Assembly: GCF_020410765.1 (NCBI RefSeq)
Contig: NZ_CP084541.1
Location: 5,510,001-5,574,000 of the forward strand
DNA from: Streptomyces marincola
GTDB taxonomy: Bacteria; Actinomycetota; Actinomycetes; Streptomycetales; Streptomycetaceae
DNA: 64,000 bases
Direction: 5' to 3'
Shown: piece by piece, positions 52,330-61,449 of the stretch
Numbering within the stretch: the first letter of the stretch is position 1
Layout of the letters: each line of letters starts with the position of its first letter
Position numbers and translations under genes: made by a program
The notes under the pieces: model-generated
Told to the model about the DNA's origin: nothing
Database searches by the model: none
The model's input: only the letters and a program-made list of their open reading frames with translations

Positions 52330-53550
52330 TCAGCTCCCGTTCGTCTCGGCGCTCACGTGCTCGAAGACCTCACGCGCCTCGGTGTCGAGCCGCGGCCCCG
52401 CCAGCCACGTGCTCTCCAGCGGGCCGATGGAGTTGACCGAGACCAGCTCGGCCTCGCCCGCGTCGTTCGTCCGCAGCCACGGGCCGCCGGACGAGCCGCC
52501 GGTCATCGTGCAGCCGGCCCAGTACATCACCGGCATCGAGGCGTCCATGGAGAGACGGCCCGGCGTGTCCACGCAGCTGTACATGACGGCGCCGTCGTAC
52601 GGCGCGCCGGCCGGGAACCCGTACAGGGTGACGTCGCCGAGGCCGGAGACGGCGGGCGCGTCGAAGTTGATGTCGATCGCCGCGCCGACCTGTTCTTCGA
52701 GCGACAGGCCCGTGTCGTCCTCGGGCACGACCGACATGACGGCGAAGTCGCCGTGCGCTCCTTCGCCGCCGGCCATCGTGCCGTTGTCGATCCAGTACTG
52801 GGTCGTGGAGACGTAGTCCGCCCAGTACGCGCCGTACGGTGCGACTTCCTCGTAGGGGGCGGCGGCCATCTCCTCCGCGCTGAGGCCGTTGTTGTTGTAC
52901 GCGGGGACGAAGCTCAGGTTGCGGTACCACCCGCCGCCCGCGCCGGCGTGCACGCAGTGCCCCGCGGTGGCGACGAGGTTGGAGCGGCCGGGGGCGTTCG
53001 GGTCCGCGATCACGGTGCCGGAGCAGACCATCGGGCCCTCGGGGCTGTCGAAGAACACCTTGCCGATCGGCGCCCCGTGCTCCGTGTAGGGCGTCTGGAC
53101 CGGCAGCGCCTCGACCGGGGCCGGCTCGGGGTCGGTGAACCCGCGGTCGGCCTCCGGGTCGTCGGCGGCGGGTGCGTTCGGGTCCTCCTCGATCTGCCCC
53201 TCGTCGATCGACGGGTCGGGCTCCTCGGCCTCGCCCATGCGGTCCTGGTCCCACAGGTCGTCGATGATCGGGTTGAAGAAGTCACCGATCTCGCGCATCC
53301 ACGTGTCGCGGTCCCAGTCGGCCCAGCCGCCTTGCATCCAGGCGTCGATGTCGACCTCGAACGGCAGATTGTCGATCAGCTGCTGGAGCTGGTCCTCACC
53401 CGACGCGTCCGTGCCGGACTGATCCGAGGCGTCGCCACCGGAATCGTCGTCCCCGGTGCAGGCGGTGGCGGTGAGGGCCAGCGCCGCGGCCAGGGCCGTG
53501 GCGGCCAGGCCGGCGCGGCGACGCGCTCGTCGCCGGGGTATCGATGACAT
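52330..53550 (-). CDS. Trypsin-like serine protease lipoprotein
   Basis: This 406-aa surface lipoprotein has a basic N-terminus, a hydrophobic signal and lipobox LTATAC (Cys31). A long acidic region (about 35-150) follows, then a chymotrypsin-fold domain with catalytic His198 (TAGHCVHAG), Asp268 (GDFAVM) and Ser354 (GGSSGGPW). The ATG at 53550 follows GGGGGAG by 8 bases. The acidic region may be a propeptide or spacer. The substrate is unknown. Confidence 0.88.
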   Translation of the reverse strand: MSSIPRRRARRRAGLAATALAAALALTATACTGDDDSGGDASDQSGTDASGEDQLQQLIDNLPFEVDIDAWMQGGWADWDRDTWMREIGDFFNPIIDDLWDQDRMGEAEEPDPSIDEGQIEEDPNAPAADDPEADRGFTDPEPAPVEALPVQTPYTEHGAPIGKVFFDSPEGPMVCSGTVIADPNAPGRSNLVATAGHCVHAGAGGGWYRNLSFVPAYNNNGLSAEEMAAAPYEEVAPYGAYWADYVSTTQYWIDNGTMAGGEGAHGDFAVMSVVPEDDTGLSLEEQVGAAIDINFDAPAVSGLGDVTLYGFPAGAPYDGAVMYSCVDTPGRLSMDASMPVMYWAGCTMTGGSSGGPWLRTNDAGEAELVSVNSIGPLESTWLAGPRLDTEAREVFEHVSAETNGS

Positions 53551-53832
53551 GGGTGTACTCCCCCTGAGAAAGTCCTGAAGGTGTGCCTGCCCGCGGTCGC
53601 CTCGCCGGGGGCGGCGTTCCCCCACTATGCCGGTGCCCCTGGAGACGGCCGCAGTCGGGTCCCCGGTTCCCCCGGGGCGGCCGGCCGCCGCAAAGGATCT
53701 TGCGCAAGGCCGTTATCCGGCGCACGCCGTGTCGTTAATACGGGTGGAGGAACGCCACGGCGTTGACGGCCAGGTGACCACAGAGGAGGAGGCGCCCGCG
53801 GGTCCGGGGCCCGGTCCGCGCGCCGCACACGG
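53551..53832. other. Divergent intergenic region, protease/siderophore synthetase
   Basis: These 282 bp contain the protease leader and the region before the first IucA/IucC gene. I looked for an iron box of the TTAGG...CCTAA kind and found none. GAGGAGGAG near 53785 is a good Shine-Dalgarno but about 40 bases from the first ATG. Confidence 0.4.
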
Positions 53833-55764
53833 ATGAACGCACGCCCCCATCCCGAACGGAGCCCGTCCGCCGAGCGCCGGCCGGTCCGCAGGCGGCTCGC
53901 GCGGTTCATGGAGCTGCCGGGACCGCGACGGTCCGGCGCGGCCGCGCCGTCCCCGCCGGCGCCCGCCGCGGACGGCGGCGCGGGCGCGGCCGACCCGGTC
54001 GAGCAGGCGTCGGCCCCGCTCGCGGCCGACGCGGCGACCGCCGAGTGCCTGCTGCGCTGCTGGGTGCGCGAGACAGGCGCGGAGCCGCCGGGCGGCGGGC
54101 CGCTGCGACTGCCGCTCCCCGCGTCAGGACTGGTCCTGCGCGTGCCGGTGCTCCACTGGTCGGCGACCGGCGCGCACCGTTTCGGCCCGCCCTCCCTCGA
54201 AGGGGTGGCCGCCGGGGCGCCGCCCCTCGACGCCGTGACGCTCGCCGCGCTGCTCGCGCGCGAGCCGGGGCCCGCGGGCCACCGGCCCGCCGAGAGGGAA
54301 CCGCGCACGGCGGAGGCCACCGACCTCGTCGGGCGCGTCGCCGATTCGGTCCGGCGCACCGCCGAGTTCCTCGCGGCCCGCCGCGCGCAGCCGGGCCCGG
54401 CGGCGCACGGGCACGCGTTCCTCGACAGCGAGCAGTCCATGGTCTTCGGGCATCCGCTGCACCCCACGCCCAAGAGCCGCGAGGGCCTCACCGGCGCGGA
54501 GGCGCGGCAGTGCTCCCCGGAGCTGCGCGGTGCCTTCCGGCTGCGCTGGTTCGCCGTGGACCGCGGCGTCCTGGCGACCGATTCGGCCTGGCACGAGGAC
54601 GGCCGCACGGTGCCGGCCGAGGAACTCACCGCGCGGCTCGCCGGTCCTGGACTTCCCCTGCCGCCCGGCACCGCGGCGCTGCCCCTGCACCCCTGGCAGG
54701 CCGCCGACCTCGCGCGGCGTCCGGCCGTCGCCGCGCTGCTGGACGCCGGGCTGCTGCACGACCTGGGCGAGTACGGGCCGCCCTGGCACTCCACCTCCTC
54801 GGTGCGCACCGTCCACCGGCCCGGCGCCCCCGCCATGCTGAAGCTCTCCCTCGCCCTGCGCATCACCAACTCCCGCCGTGAGAACCTCAGGAAGGAACTG
54901 CACCGGGGCGTCGAGGTGCACCGGCTGCTCGGCACCGGGCTCGCGGACCAGTGGCACGCGGTGTGCCCCGGGTTCGACATCGTGCGCGATCCCGCGTGGC
55001 TGGCCGTGGACGACGCGGGCGGTGTGCCGGTGCGGGGGCTCGACGTGCTGCTGCGGGAGAGCCCGTTCGGTCCGCGGGACGACGTGCTGTGCGTGGCCGC
55101 GCTGACCGGACCGCGGCCCTGGCCGGGGAGCCCCGGCGCCGCGCTGCGGTCCCGGCTGGCCGACGTGGTGCACACCGTCGCCCGACGTACCGGGCGCGCG
55201 GTGGCCTCGGTCTGTGCCGAGTGGCTGGAGCGTTACCTGCGTGCCGTGGTGCGCCCGCTGCTGTGGCTCGACGCGCACGCGGGCATCGCGCTTGAGGCCC
55301 ACCAGCAGAACACGCTGGTGCTCCTCGACGCGCACGGCTGGCCCGTGGGCGGCAGGTTCCGCGACAACCAGGGGTACTACTTCCGGGCCTCCCACCGCGA
55401 CGCGCTCCGCGGCCGGCTGCCGGGGATCGGCGCGGACTCGGACACGTTCGTGGCGGACGAGGTCGCCGACGAACGGTTCGCCTACTACCTCGGCATCAAC
55501 AACGTGCTGGGTCTCGTCGGCGCGTTCGGGGCCCAGCGGCTCGCCGACGAGAAGGACCTGCTCGCCGTCTGCCGCCGTTTCCTGGCCGCCGAGGCCCGTG
55601 CCGACGGGCCGGTGTCGCCCCTGGTCGGACACCTCCTCGAACAGCCGACGCTGCGCTGCAAGGCCAACCTCCTGACGCGCCTGCACGGCCTCGACGAGCT
55701 CGTCGGGCCCGTCGACGGCCAGTCCGTCTACGTCACGATCGGCAATCCACTCGCCGCGCCCTGA
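53833..55764 (+). CDS. IucA/IucC-family NIS siderophore synthetase (first)
   Basis: This 643-aa ATP-dependent synthetase condenses a carboxylate (often citrate or succinate) with an amine or alcohol. The family motif GHPLHPTPKSREG (His207, His210, Lys214, Arg216) is present, with LPLHPWQ, WHSTSSVRTV, MLKLSLALRITNSRREN and EAHQQNTLV. The C-terminal FhuF-like part ends VTIGNPL. The first 70 residues are Ala/Pro-rich and atypical. The ATG at 53833 lacks a strong Shine-Dalgarno; a start further in, such as ATG 53908, is possible. It heads a three-gene cluster. Confidence 0.88.
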   Translation: MNARPHPERSPSAERRPVRRRLARFMELPGPRRSGAAAPSPPAPAADGGAGAADPVEQASAPLAADAATAECLLRCWVRETGAEPPGGGPLRLPLPASGLVLRVPVLHWSATGAHRFGPPSLEGVAAGAPPLDAVTLAALLAREPGPAGHRPAEREPRTAEATDLVGRVADSVRRTAEFLAARRAQPGPAAHGHAFLDSEQSMVFGHPLHPTPKSREGLTGAEARQCSPELRGAFRLRWFAVDRGVLATDSAWHEDGRTVPAEELTARLAGPGLPLPPGTAALPLHPWQAADLARRPAVAALLDAGLLHDLGEYGPPWHSTSSVRTVHRPGAPAMLKLSLALRITNSRRENLRKELHRGVEVHRLLGTGLADQWHAVCPGFDIVRDPAWLAVDDAGGVPVRGLDVLLRESPFGPRDDVLCVAALTGPRPWPGSPGAALRSRLADVVHTVARRTGRAVASVCAEWLERYLRAVVRPLLWLDAHAGIALEAHQQNTLVLLDAHGWPVGGRFRDNQGYYFRASHRDALRGRLPGIGADSDTFVADEVADERFAYYLGINNVLGLVGAFGAQRLADEKDLLAVCRRFLAAEARADGPVSPLVGHLLEQPTLRCKANLLTRLHGLDELVGPVDGQSVYVTIGNPLAAP

Positions 55765-56062
55765 TCCCGCACCGCGCCGGGAGCACCGCCGACGCCACCG
55801 GGACCGCTCGCGCACTCACCCCGTGCGCCCACCGGTCCGCTGCCACGTCCCCGTGCCCGGACGCTCATCCGGCGTCCGACCGCCTTCGCCCCTGACCGAT
55901 ATCCGACACCGGACCGACTCGCCATCGCCGGTCTTTCGACCGGCTCCCGATAATTCCCTGCTCCATTTCGCGCGCTTTCGGCCCGTCCCCGCCCCCTCCG
56001 CCCGAGCGCCCCGCCCCGGAACCGCCCGGCCTCCCGGCCCCGTCACCTGCGAAGGAGCCCGC
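55765..56062 (+). other. Gap before the acetyltransferase gene
   Basis: 298 bp without a supported gene. An upstream in-frame extension of the acetyltransferase covers part of it but has no start signal and unlikely composition. No iron box was found. Confidence 0.4.
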
Positions 56063-56734
56063 GTGCCCGCCTACGACACCGGCACCGACGGCGGCGAGGA
56101 CACCGCCGACCTCGACCTGCCGCCCGACCTCACCGGGGCCCCGGCCCCCTACGAAGAGGAGCACGGCCACCGCGACGGCCCCGACCTGCTCGACCGGGTC
56201 GCCGACTGGGGCCCGGTGCCCACCCCTGCGGGTGTGCTGCACCTCGTCCCCGTGCGGCCGGAGCGGGACCTCTCGCTGATCACCACGTGGATGAACGACC
56301 CGGTGGTCGATGCCTTCTGGCTGCTGGCGGGGCCGGCCGAGCGCACCGCCGCGCACCTCGCGGCGCAGCTCGACGGCGACGGCCGCAGCGTGCCGTGCCT
56401 CGGCGTGCTCGACGGCCTCCCCATGAGCTACTGGGAGGTCTACCGCGCCGACCTCGACCCCATCGCCCGCTACTACCCCTCCCGGCTGCACGACACCGGC
56501 GTGCACGTCCTGATCGGCAGTGCCGAGGACCGCGGTCGCGGCGTCGGCGCCGCGCTGCTGCGTGCCACCGCGGAGCTGGTGCTGCGGCACCGGCCGCGCT
56601 GCTCGCGCGTGGTGGCCGAGCCCGACGTGCGCAACGCCGCCTCCATCGCCGCCTTCAGGGCCGCCGGCTTCCGCAAGGCGGGCGAGGCGGAACTGCCGGA
56701 CAAGCGCGCCGCGCTCATGATCAAGGACCGCTGA
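56063..56734 (+). CDS. AlcB/IucB-type siderophore acetyltransferase
   Basis: This 223-aa GNAT protein is of the AlcB/IucB/MbtK kind that N-acylates hydroxylated diamines or lysine in siderophore pathways. Motifs seen are ITTWMNDPVVDAFW, SYWEVYRADLDPIARYY (substrate side), GRGVGAALLRA (acyl-CoA loop) and RNAASIAAFRAAGFRK. The GTG at 56063 follows AAGGAG by 6 bases. It lies between the two IucA/IucC genes and 32 bp from the second, so it is probably cotranscribed with it. Confidence 0.87.
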   Translation: MPAYDTGTDGGEDTADLDLPPDLTGAPAPYEEEHGHRDGPDLLDRVADWGPVPTPAGVLHLVPVRPERDLSLITTWMNDPVVDAFWLLAGPAERTAAHLAAQLDGDGRSVPCLGVLDGLPMSYWEVYRADLDPIARYYPSRLHDTGVHVLIGSAEDRGRGVGAALLRATAELVLRHRPRCSRVVAEPDVRNAASIAAFRAAGFRKAGEAELPDKRAALMIKDR

Positions 56735-56766
56735 CCGGTCCTTCCACCCGTTCCCCAGGAGGTCCG

Positions 56767-58515
56767 ATGCACAGCACACCCGAGTCGGCCTGGCACGAGG
56801 CGGGCCGCAGGCTGCTCGCCAAGATGCTCGGCGAGTTCGCCTACGAGGACGTCATCACGCCGCGGGCCGACGGCTCCTCGGCGGGCGCCTACCGGCTGCC
56901 GGTGGGGCGCGGCCTGACCTACCGGTTCCGTGCCCGGCGCGGCGCCTACGGCCACTGGCGCGTCGACCCCGCGTCGATCACCCCGGCCGCCGACCCGCTG
57001 GAGTTCGTCGCCCGTGCCCACGACCGGCTCCTCGGCCTGTCCGGCGACACCACGGGCCACCTCATCAAGGAGCTGACCGCCACCCTCAGCGCCGACGTCG
57101 CGCTCGCCGGCGACGCGCTCAGCGCCGCGCAGCTCGCCGATCTCGACCACGCCGCCCTCGAAGGGCGGCAGACCGGGCACCCGTGGCTCGTCGCCAACAA
57201 GGGGCGCCTCGGCTTCTCCGCCGCCGACACCGCCCGCTGGGCACCGGAGGCCCGCCGGGCGGTGTCGTTACCGTGGCTGGCCGCGCACCGGGACCTGGCG
57301 CGATACCGGGGCGTTCCGGGCCTGACCGGTCCAGAACGGCTCTACGCGGAGGAGCTGAGTCCGGCGACCCGTGCGCTGTTCGCCCGCGTCGTCGCCGATG
57401 AGGGCCGCGATCCGGCCGACTACCTGTGGCTCCCGGTCCACCCCTGGCAGTGGGACGAGACGATAGTCCCGCTCTACGCGCCGCAGATCGCGGCCCGCGC
57501 GCTGATACCCCTGCCGACCGATGGCGACCTGCGGCTGCCCCAGCAGTCGATCCGCACGTTCCTCAACGTCTCGCGGCCCGCGGCCCGCAGCGTCAAACTG
57601 CCGCTGTCCATTCTCAACACCCTCGTCTGGCGCGGCCTGCCGACCGAACGCACGCTCGCCGCCCCCGCCGTCACCGCCTGGATGCACCGGATACGGGCGG
57701 AGGACCCGTTCCTCGCGGAGGAGACGCGCGTCATCCTGCTCGGCGAGACCGCGTCCGTCACGGTGGAGCACCCGCTGTACGACCGGCTGCCCGGCGTTCC
57801 CTATCAGTACCGTGAGCTGCTGGGATGCATCTGGCGCGAGCCGATCGGGCCGAGCCTCGGCCCGCAGGAGCGGGCGCGGACCCTCGCGGCCCTGCTCTCG
57901 ACCGATCCCGACGGCAGGTCCCTCGTCGCCGAGCTGGTCCGGCGCTCCGGGCGGGCCGCGCGCGACTGGCTGCGGCACCTGTTCGCCGCGCTGCTGCCCC
58001 CGCTGCTGCACTTCCTGTACCGCTACGGAACGGTGTTCTCGCCCCACGGCGAGAACGCGCTGGTCGTCTTCGACGCGGACGACGTCCCCGTGCGCCTGGC
58101 CGTCAAGGACTTCGTGGACGACGTCAACCTCAGCGCCGAGCCACTGCCCGAGTTCGACGGGATGCCCGCGCAGGTCCGTGACACCCTGCTGACCGAACCG
58201 CCGGCGTTCCTCACCCAGTTCATCCACGCCGGTCTTTTCGTCGGCGTCTTCCGCTACCTCGCGCCGCTCGCCGAGGAGCAACTGGATGTTCCCGAGAGCG
58301 AGTTCTGGTCACTCGTTCGGGCGGAGATCCTGGCTTACCAGCAGCGCTTCCCCGATCTCAAGCACCGGTACGAGACCTTCGACCTGCTGACGCCGCGCAT
58401 CGAGCGGCTGTGCCTCAACCGGAACCGGCTGCACCTCGACGGCTACCGCGACCGCGCGCGGCGTCCGCACGCGGCCGTGCACGGCACCGTCCCGAACCCG
58501 CTCCACACGCCGTGA
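56767..58515 (+). CDS. IucA/IucC-family NIS siderophore synthetase (second, DesD-like)
   Basis: This 582-aa synthetase resembles DesD-type enzymes in length and motifs: GHPWLVANKGRLGF (from Gly137), DYLWLPVHPWQW, LPQQSIRTFLNVSRP, VKLPLSILNTLVWRGLP, FSPHGENALVVF and a C-terminal FhuF-like half. DesD condenses N-hydroxy-N-succinylcadaverine units. CCAGGAGGTCCG lies directly before the ATG at 56767. It pairs with the first synthetase and the acetyltransferase. The product is not predictable from the window. Confidence 0.9.
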   Translation: MHSTPESAWHEAGRRLLAKMLGEFAYEDVITPRADGSSAGAYRLPVGRGLTYRFRARRGAYGHWRVDPASITPAADPLEFVARAHDRLLGLSGDTTGHLIKELTATLSADVALAGDALSAAQLADLDHAALEGRQTGHPWLVANKGRLGFSAADTARWAPEARRAVSLPWLAAHRDLARYRGVPGLTGPERLYAEELSPATRALFARVVADEGRDPADYLWLPVHPWQWDETIVPLYAPQIAARALIPLPTDGDLRLPQQSIRTFLNVSRPAARSVKLPLSILNTLVWRGLPTERTLAAPAVTAWMHRIRAEDPFLAEETRVILLGETASVTVEHPLYDRLPGVPYQYRELLGCIWREPIGPSLGPQERARTLAALLSTDPDGRSLVAELVRRSGRAARDWLRHLFAALLPPLLHFLYRYGTVFSPHGENALVVFDADDVPVRLAVKDFVDDVNLSAEPLPEFDGMPAQVRDTLLTEPPAFLTQFIHAGLFVGVFRYLAPLAEEQLDVPESEFWSLVRAEILAYQQRFPDLKHRYETFDLLTPRIERLCLNRNRLHLDGYRDRARRPHAAVHGTVPNPLHTP

Positions 58516-58584
58516 ACGGCGCCCTGAACGGCCGGACCGCGTCCCTGCGTGAGCGGCCGGCTCGCCGCTGTCAGTGGCGCCGCG

Positions 58585-58590
58585 TAAGGT
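58585..58590 (+). promoter_or_regulatory. -10 element for dinG-like gene
   Basis: TAAGGT lies 9 bases before the ATG at 58600 without a Shine-Dalgarno, so the transcript is leaderless or nearly so. No SOS box was seen here. Confidence 0.5.
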
Positions 58591-58599
58591 GACTGCCCT

Positions 58600-60600
58600 A
58601 TGACTGCGACATCCGGGGGGCCCGGCCTCCACGACCTGCTGCACGCCGCCGTTCTCGCCGTCAAGGGCACCGAGCGCCCCGGCCAGGTCGCCATGGCGGA
58701 GGCCGTTGCCGAGGCGATCGAGGGCAACACCCACCTGCTGGTGCAGGCGGGCACCGGCACCGGCAAGTCCCTCGGATATCTGGTGCCCGCGATCGCGCGG
58801 GGCGACCGCGTGATCGTGGCGACGGCCACGCTCGCACTCCAGCGCCAGCTGATCGAACGCGACCTGCCGCGCACCGTGGAGGCGCTGCACCCGGTGCTGC
58901 GCCGCCGCCCCGAGTTCGCGACGCTGAAGGGCCGGTCCAACTACCTGTGCCTGCACCGCCTGCACGAGGGCGTGCCGCAGGACGACGAGGACGGCCTGTT
59001 CGACCAGTTCGAGGCGGCGCAGTCGTTCCCTGGCGGGCCGACAAGCAAGCTGGGCAAGGACCTGCTGCGGCTGCGCGAGTGGGCCGACGAGACGGAGTCG
59101 GGGGATCGCGACGCCCTCACCCCCGGGGTGTCCGACCGGGCCTGGGCGCAGGTCTCCGTCTCGTCCCGCGAGTGCCTGGGGGCGAGCAAGTGCGCCTACG
59201 GCGCGGAGTGCTTCGCCGAGGCCGCGAGGGAGCGGGCCAAGCTCGCCGAGGTGATCGTCACCAACCACGCGTTGCTGGCCATCGACGCGATCGAGGGCGC
59301 TCCCGTGCTGCCCCAGCACGACGTGCTGATCATCGATGAGGCGCACGAGCTGGTGTCGCGGGTCACGGGAGTGGCCACGGGGGAGCTGACGCCCGGCGGT
59401 GTCCAGCGCGCGGTGCGGCGCTGCGCCAAGCTCATCGACGAGAAGGTCGCCGATCAGTTGCTGGCAGCCGCCGAGACGTTCGAGCGCCTGATGGAGCTGG
59501 CCCTCCCCGGCCGCCTGGAGAAGATCCCGGACGATCTCGGCTACGCGCTGGCCGCGCTCCGCGATGCCTCGCGGGCCGCGATCACGGCCATCGGAGGCAC
59601 CCGGGACTCCTCGTTGTCGGACGAGGACGCCGTGCGCAAGCAGGCGCTGGCCTCCATCGAGTCCGTGCAGCAGGTCTCCGAGCGCATCGTGCAGGGCTCG
59701 GAGTTCGACGTGGTGTGGTACGAGCGGCACGACCGCTACGGGGCTTCTCTGCGGGTGGCCCCGCTGTCGGTGTCAGGGCTGCTGCGGGAGAAGCTGTTCG
59801 AGGACAGGTCGGTGGTGCTCACCTCCGCGACGCTCAAACTCGGCGGCGACTTCAACGGGGTCGGGGCGTCGCTCGGGCTGGCCCCGGAGGGGGAGCACGG
59901 CGAGGAGCTGCCCGAGTGGAAAGGGCTGGACGTGGGCTCGCCGTTCGACTACCGGAAGCAGGGCATCCTGTACGTCGCGCAGCACCTTTCGGCACCGGGA
60001 CGCGAGGGCAGCCGCGGGGACATGCTCGACGAGCTGGCGGAGTTGATCGAGGCGGCCGGCGGACGCACCCTCGGTCTGTTCTCCTCGATGCGTGGTGCCC
60101 AGGCCGCGGCCGAGGAGCTGCGCGGGCGGCTCGACCTGCCCATTCTTCTTCAGGGCGAGGAAACGCTGGGCGAGCTGATCAGGGCGTTCGCCGCGGACGC
60201 GGAGACGTGTCTGTTCGGCACGCTCTCCCTGTGGCAGGGCGTCGACGTACCGGGGGTGAACTGCCAGCTGGTGGTCATGGACCGCATTCCGTTCCCGCGG
60301 CCGGACGACCCGTTGATCAGTGCCAGGCAGAAGGCCGTGGAGGAGGCCGGAGGAAACGGCTTCATGGCGGTGGCCGCGAGCCACGCGGCGCTGTTGATGG
60401 CGCAGGGGGCCGGGCGTCTGGTGCGGGCCACGGACGACCGGGGAGTGGTCGCCGTACTCGACCCGCGGTTGGCCAAGGCGAGGTACGGGAGTTTCCTGCG
60501 GGCGTCCATGCCCGACTTCTGGTACACCACGGACCGGAACCAGGTGCGCCGTTCCCTCGCAGCGATCGACGCGGCAGCGCGAGCCGCCGCCGCGTCGTGA
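58600..60600 (+). CDS. dinG: DinG/XPD-family ATP-dependent DNA helicase
   Basis: This 666-aa 5'-3' helicase has Walker A QAGTGTGKS (Lys56) and a DEAH box at 246-249. Four cysteines suit an XPD/DinG iron-sulfur cluster (Cys117, Cys192, Cys198, Cys204, the last three in ECLGASKCAYGAEC). Motif VI near QGAGRLVR is intact. It has a role in unwinding R-loops, G-quadruplexes or damaged forks. It is convergent with lexA. Domain assignment is strong; the symbol is by family. Confidence 0.9.
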   Translation: MTATSGGPGLHDLLHAAVLAVKGTERPGQVAMAEAVAEAIEGNTHLLVQAGTGTGKSLGYLVPAIARGDRVIVATATLALQRQLIERDLPRTVEALHPVLRRRPEFATLKGRSNYLCLHRLHEGVPQDDEDGLFDQFEAAQSFPGGPTSKLGKDLLRLREWADETESGDRDALTPGVSDRAWAQVSVSSRECLGASKCAYGAECFAEAARERAKLAEVIVTNHALLAIDAIEGAPVLPQHDVLIIDEAHELVSRVTGVATGELTPGGVQRAVRRCAKLIDEKVADQLLAAAETFERLMELALPGRLEKIPDDLGYALAALRDASRAAITAIGGTRDSSLSDEDAVRKQALASIESVQQVSERIVQGSEFDVVWYERHDRYGASLRVAPLSVSGLLREKLFEDRSVVLTSATLKLGGDFNGVGASLGLAPEGEHGEELPEWKGLDVGSPFDYRKQGILYVAQHLSAPGREGSRGDMLDELAELIEAAGGRTLGLFSSMRGAQAAAEELRGRLDLPILLQGEETLGELIRAFAADAETCLFGTLSLWQGVDVPGVNCQLVVMDRIPFPRPDDPLISARQKAVEEAGGNGFMAVAASHAALLMAQGAGRLVRATDDRGVVAVLDPRLAKARYGSFLRASMPDFWYTTDRNQVRRSLAAIDAAARAAAAS

Positions 60601-60622
60601 GGTACGGCCGTCGTGCGCGGGT

Positions 60623-61372
60623 TCAGATCCTGCGCATGACGGCGACGACCTTGCCGAGGATCGTCGCCTCGTCGCCCGCGATGGGCTGGTAGGCCGCGTT
60701 GTGCGGGAGCAGCCAGATCTGGCCTTCCTCCCGCTTGAAGCGCTTGACCGTGGCCTCGCCGTCGAGCATGGCGGCCACGATGTCCCCGTTCTCCGCGACG
60801 GGCTGGCGACGCACGGTGACCCAGTCGCCGTCGCAGATGGCCGCCTCGATCATCGAGTCCCCCACGACCTTGAGCACGAACAGCTCACCGTCACCGACGA
60901 GCTGCCGGGGCAGGGGGAAGACGTCCTCGACGGACTCCTCGGCCAGGATCGGACCACCCGCGGCGATACGGCCGAGGAGAGGGACGTACGAGGCGGCCGG
61001 CTTGCCGGCCGTGTCCGTCGCCTGGGGGGCCGGTGTCTCGGCGCCCCGCACCTCGTAGGCCCGGGGGCGGTGCGGGTCCCTGCGCAGGAAGCCCTTGCGC
61101 TCCAGGGCCATCAGCTGATGCGCCACGGACGAGGTGCTGGAGAGGCCGACCGCCTGGCCGATCTCCCGCATCGACGGCGGGTAGCCGCGGCGCTGCACGG
61201 AGTCGCGGATGACCTCGATGACCCGGCGCTGACGGTCGGTGAGGCCGGAGCTGTCCGCTCGGATGCCGGGAGGTCGGCCGGGCAGCGAACGGCTCGGGGG
61301 CGCCGTGGGGGCCCCGAGCCGGTCCTGGCGGCGCTCAGCGGCGGTGATGGCGTCGTCTGCTGCGGTGGTCAT
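60623..61372 (-). CDS. lexA: SOS repressor LexA
   Basis: This 249-aa repressor-protease has an N-terminal winged HTH (LTDRQRRVIEVIRDSVQRRGYPPSMREIGQAVGLSSTSSVAHQL, about 44-87), cleavage site Ala138-Gly139 in GRIAAGGP, catalytic Ser173 (GDSM) and Lys210. An extra Ala/Pro-rich N-terminus of about 40 residues is typical of Streptomyces. The ATG at 61372 follows AAGGGG. It is autoregulated through the SOS box at 61436-61449. Confidence 0.96.
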   Translation of the reverse strand: MTTAADDAITAAERRQDRLGAPTAPPSRSLPGRPPGIRADSSGLTDRQRRVIEVIRDSVQRRGYPPSMREIGQAVGLSSTSSVAHQLMALERKGFLRRDPHRPRAYEVRGAETPAPQATDTAGKPAASYVPLLGRIAAGGPILAEESVEDVFPLPRQLVGDGELFVLKVVGDSMIEAAICDGDWVTVRRQPVAENGDIVAAMLDGEATVKRFKREEGQIWLLPHNAAYQPIAGDEATILGKVVAVMRRI

Positions 61373-61435
61373 GTCGGCCCCTTCTGAGTGGTACTCCCTA
61401 GTCAGACAACGGTAGTTGCTATCGAAAGGTTGCGC

Positions 61436-61449
61436 CAAACACACGTTCG
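61436..61449 (-). promoter_or_regulatory. SOS (LexA) box of lexA
   Basis: The minus strand reads CGAACGTGTGTTTG, matching CGAACRNNYGTTYG at all 14 positions, 64 bp before the lexA ATG. Confidence 0.88.

Noticed and set aside
53551..56062. Iron-dependent repressor box ahead of the siderophore-type genes.
   Set aside because: Searched by eye for TTAGGTTAGGCTAACCTAA-like dyads in both gaps and saw none; regulation remains open.
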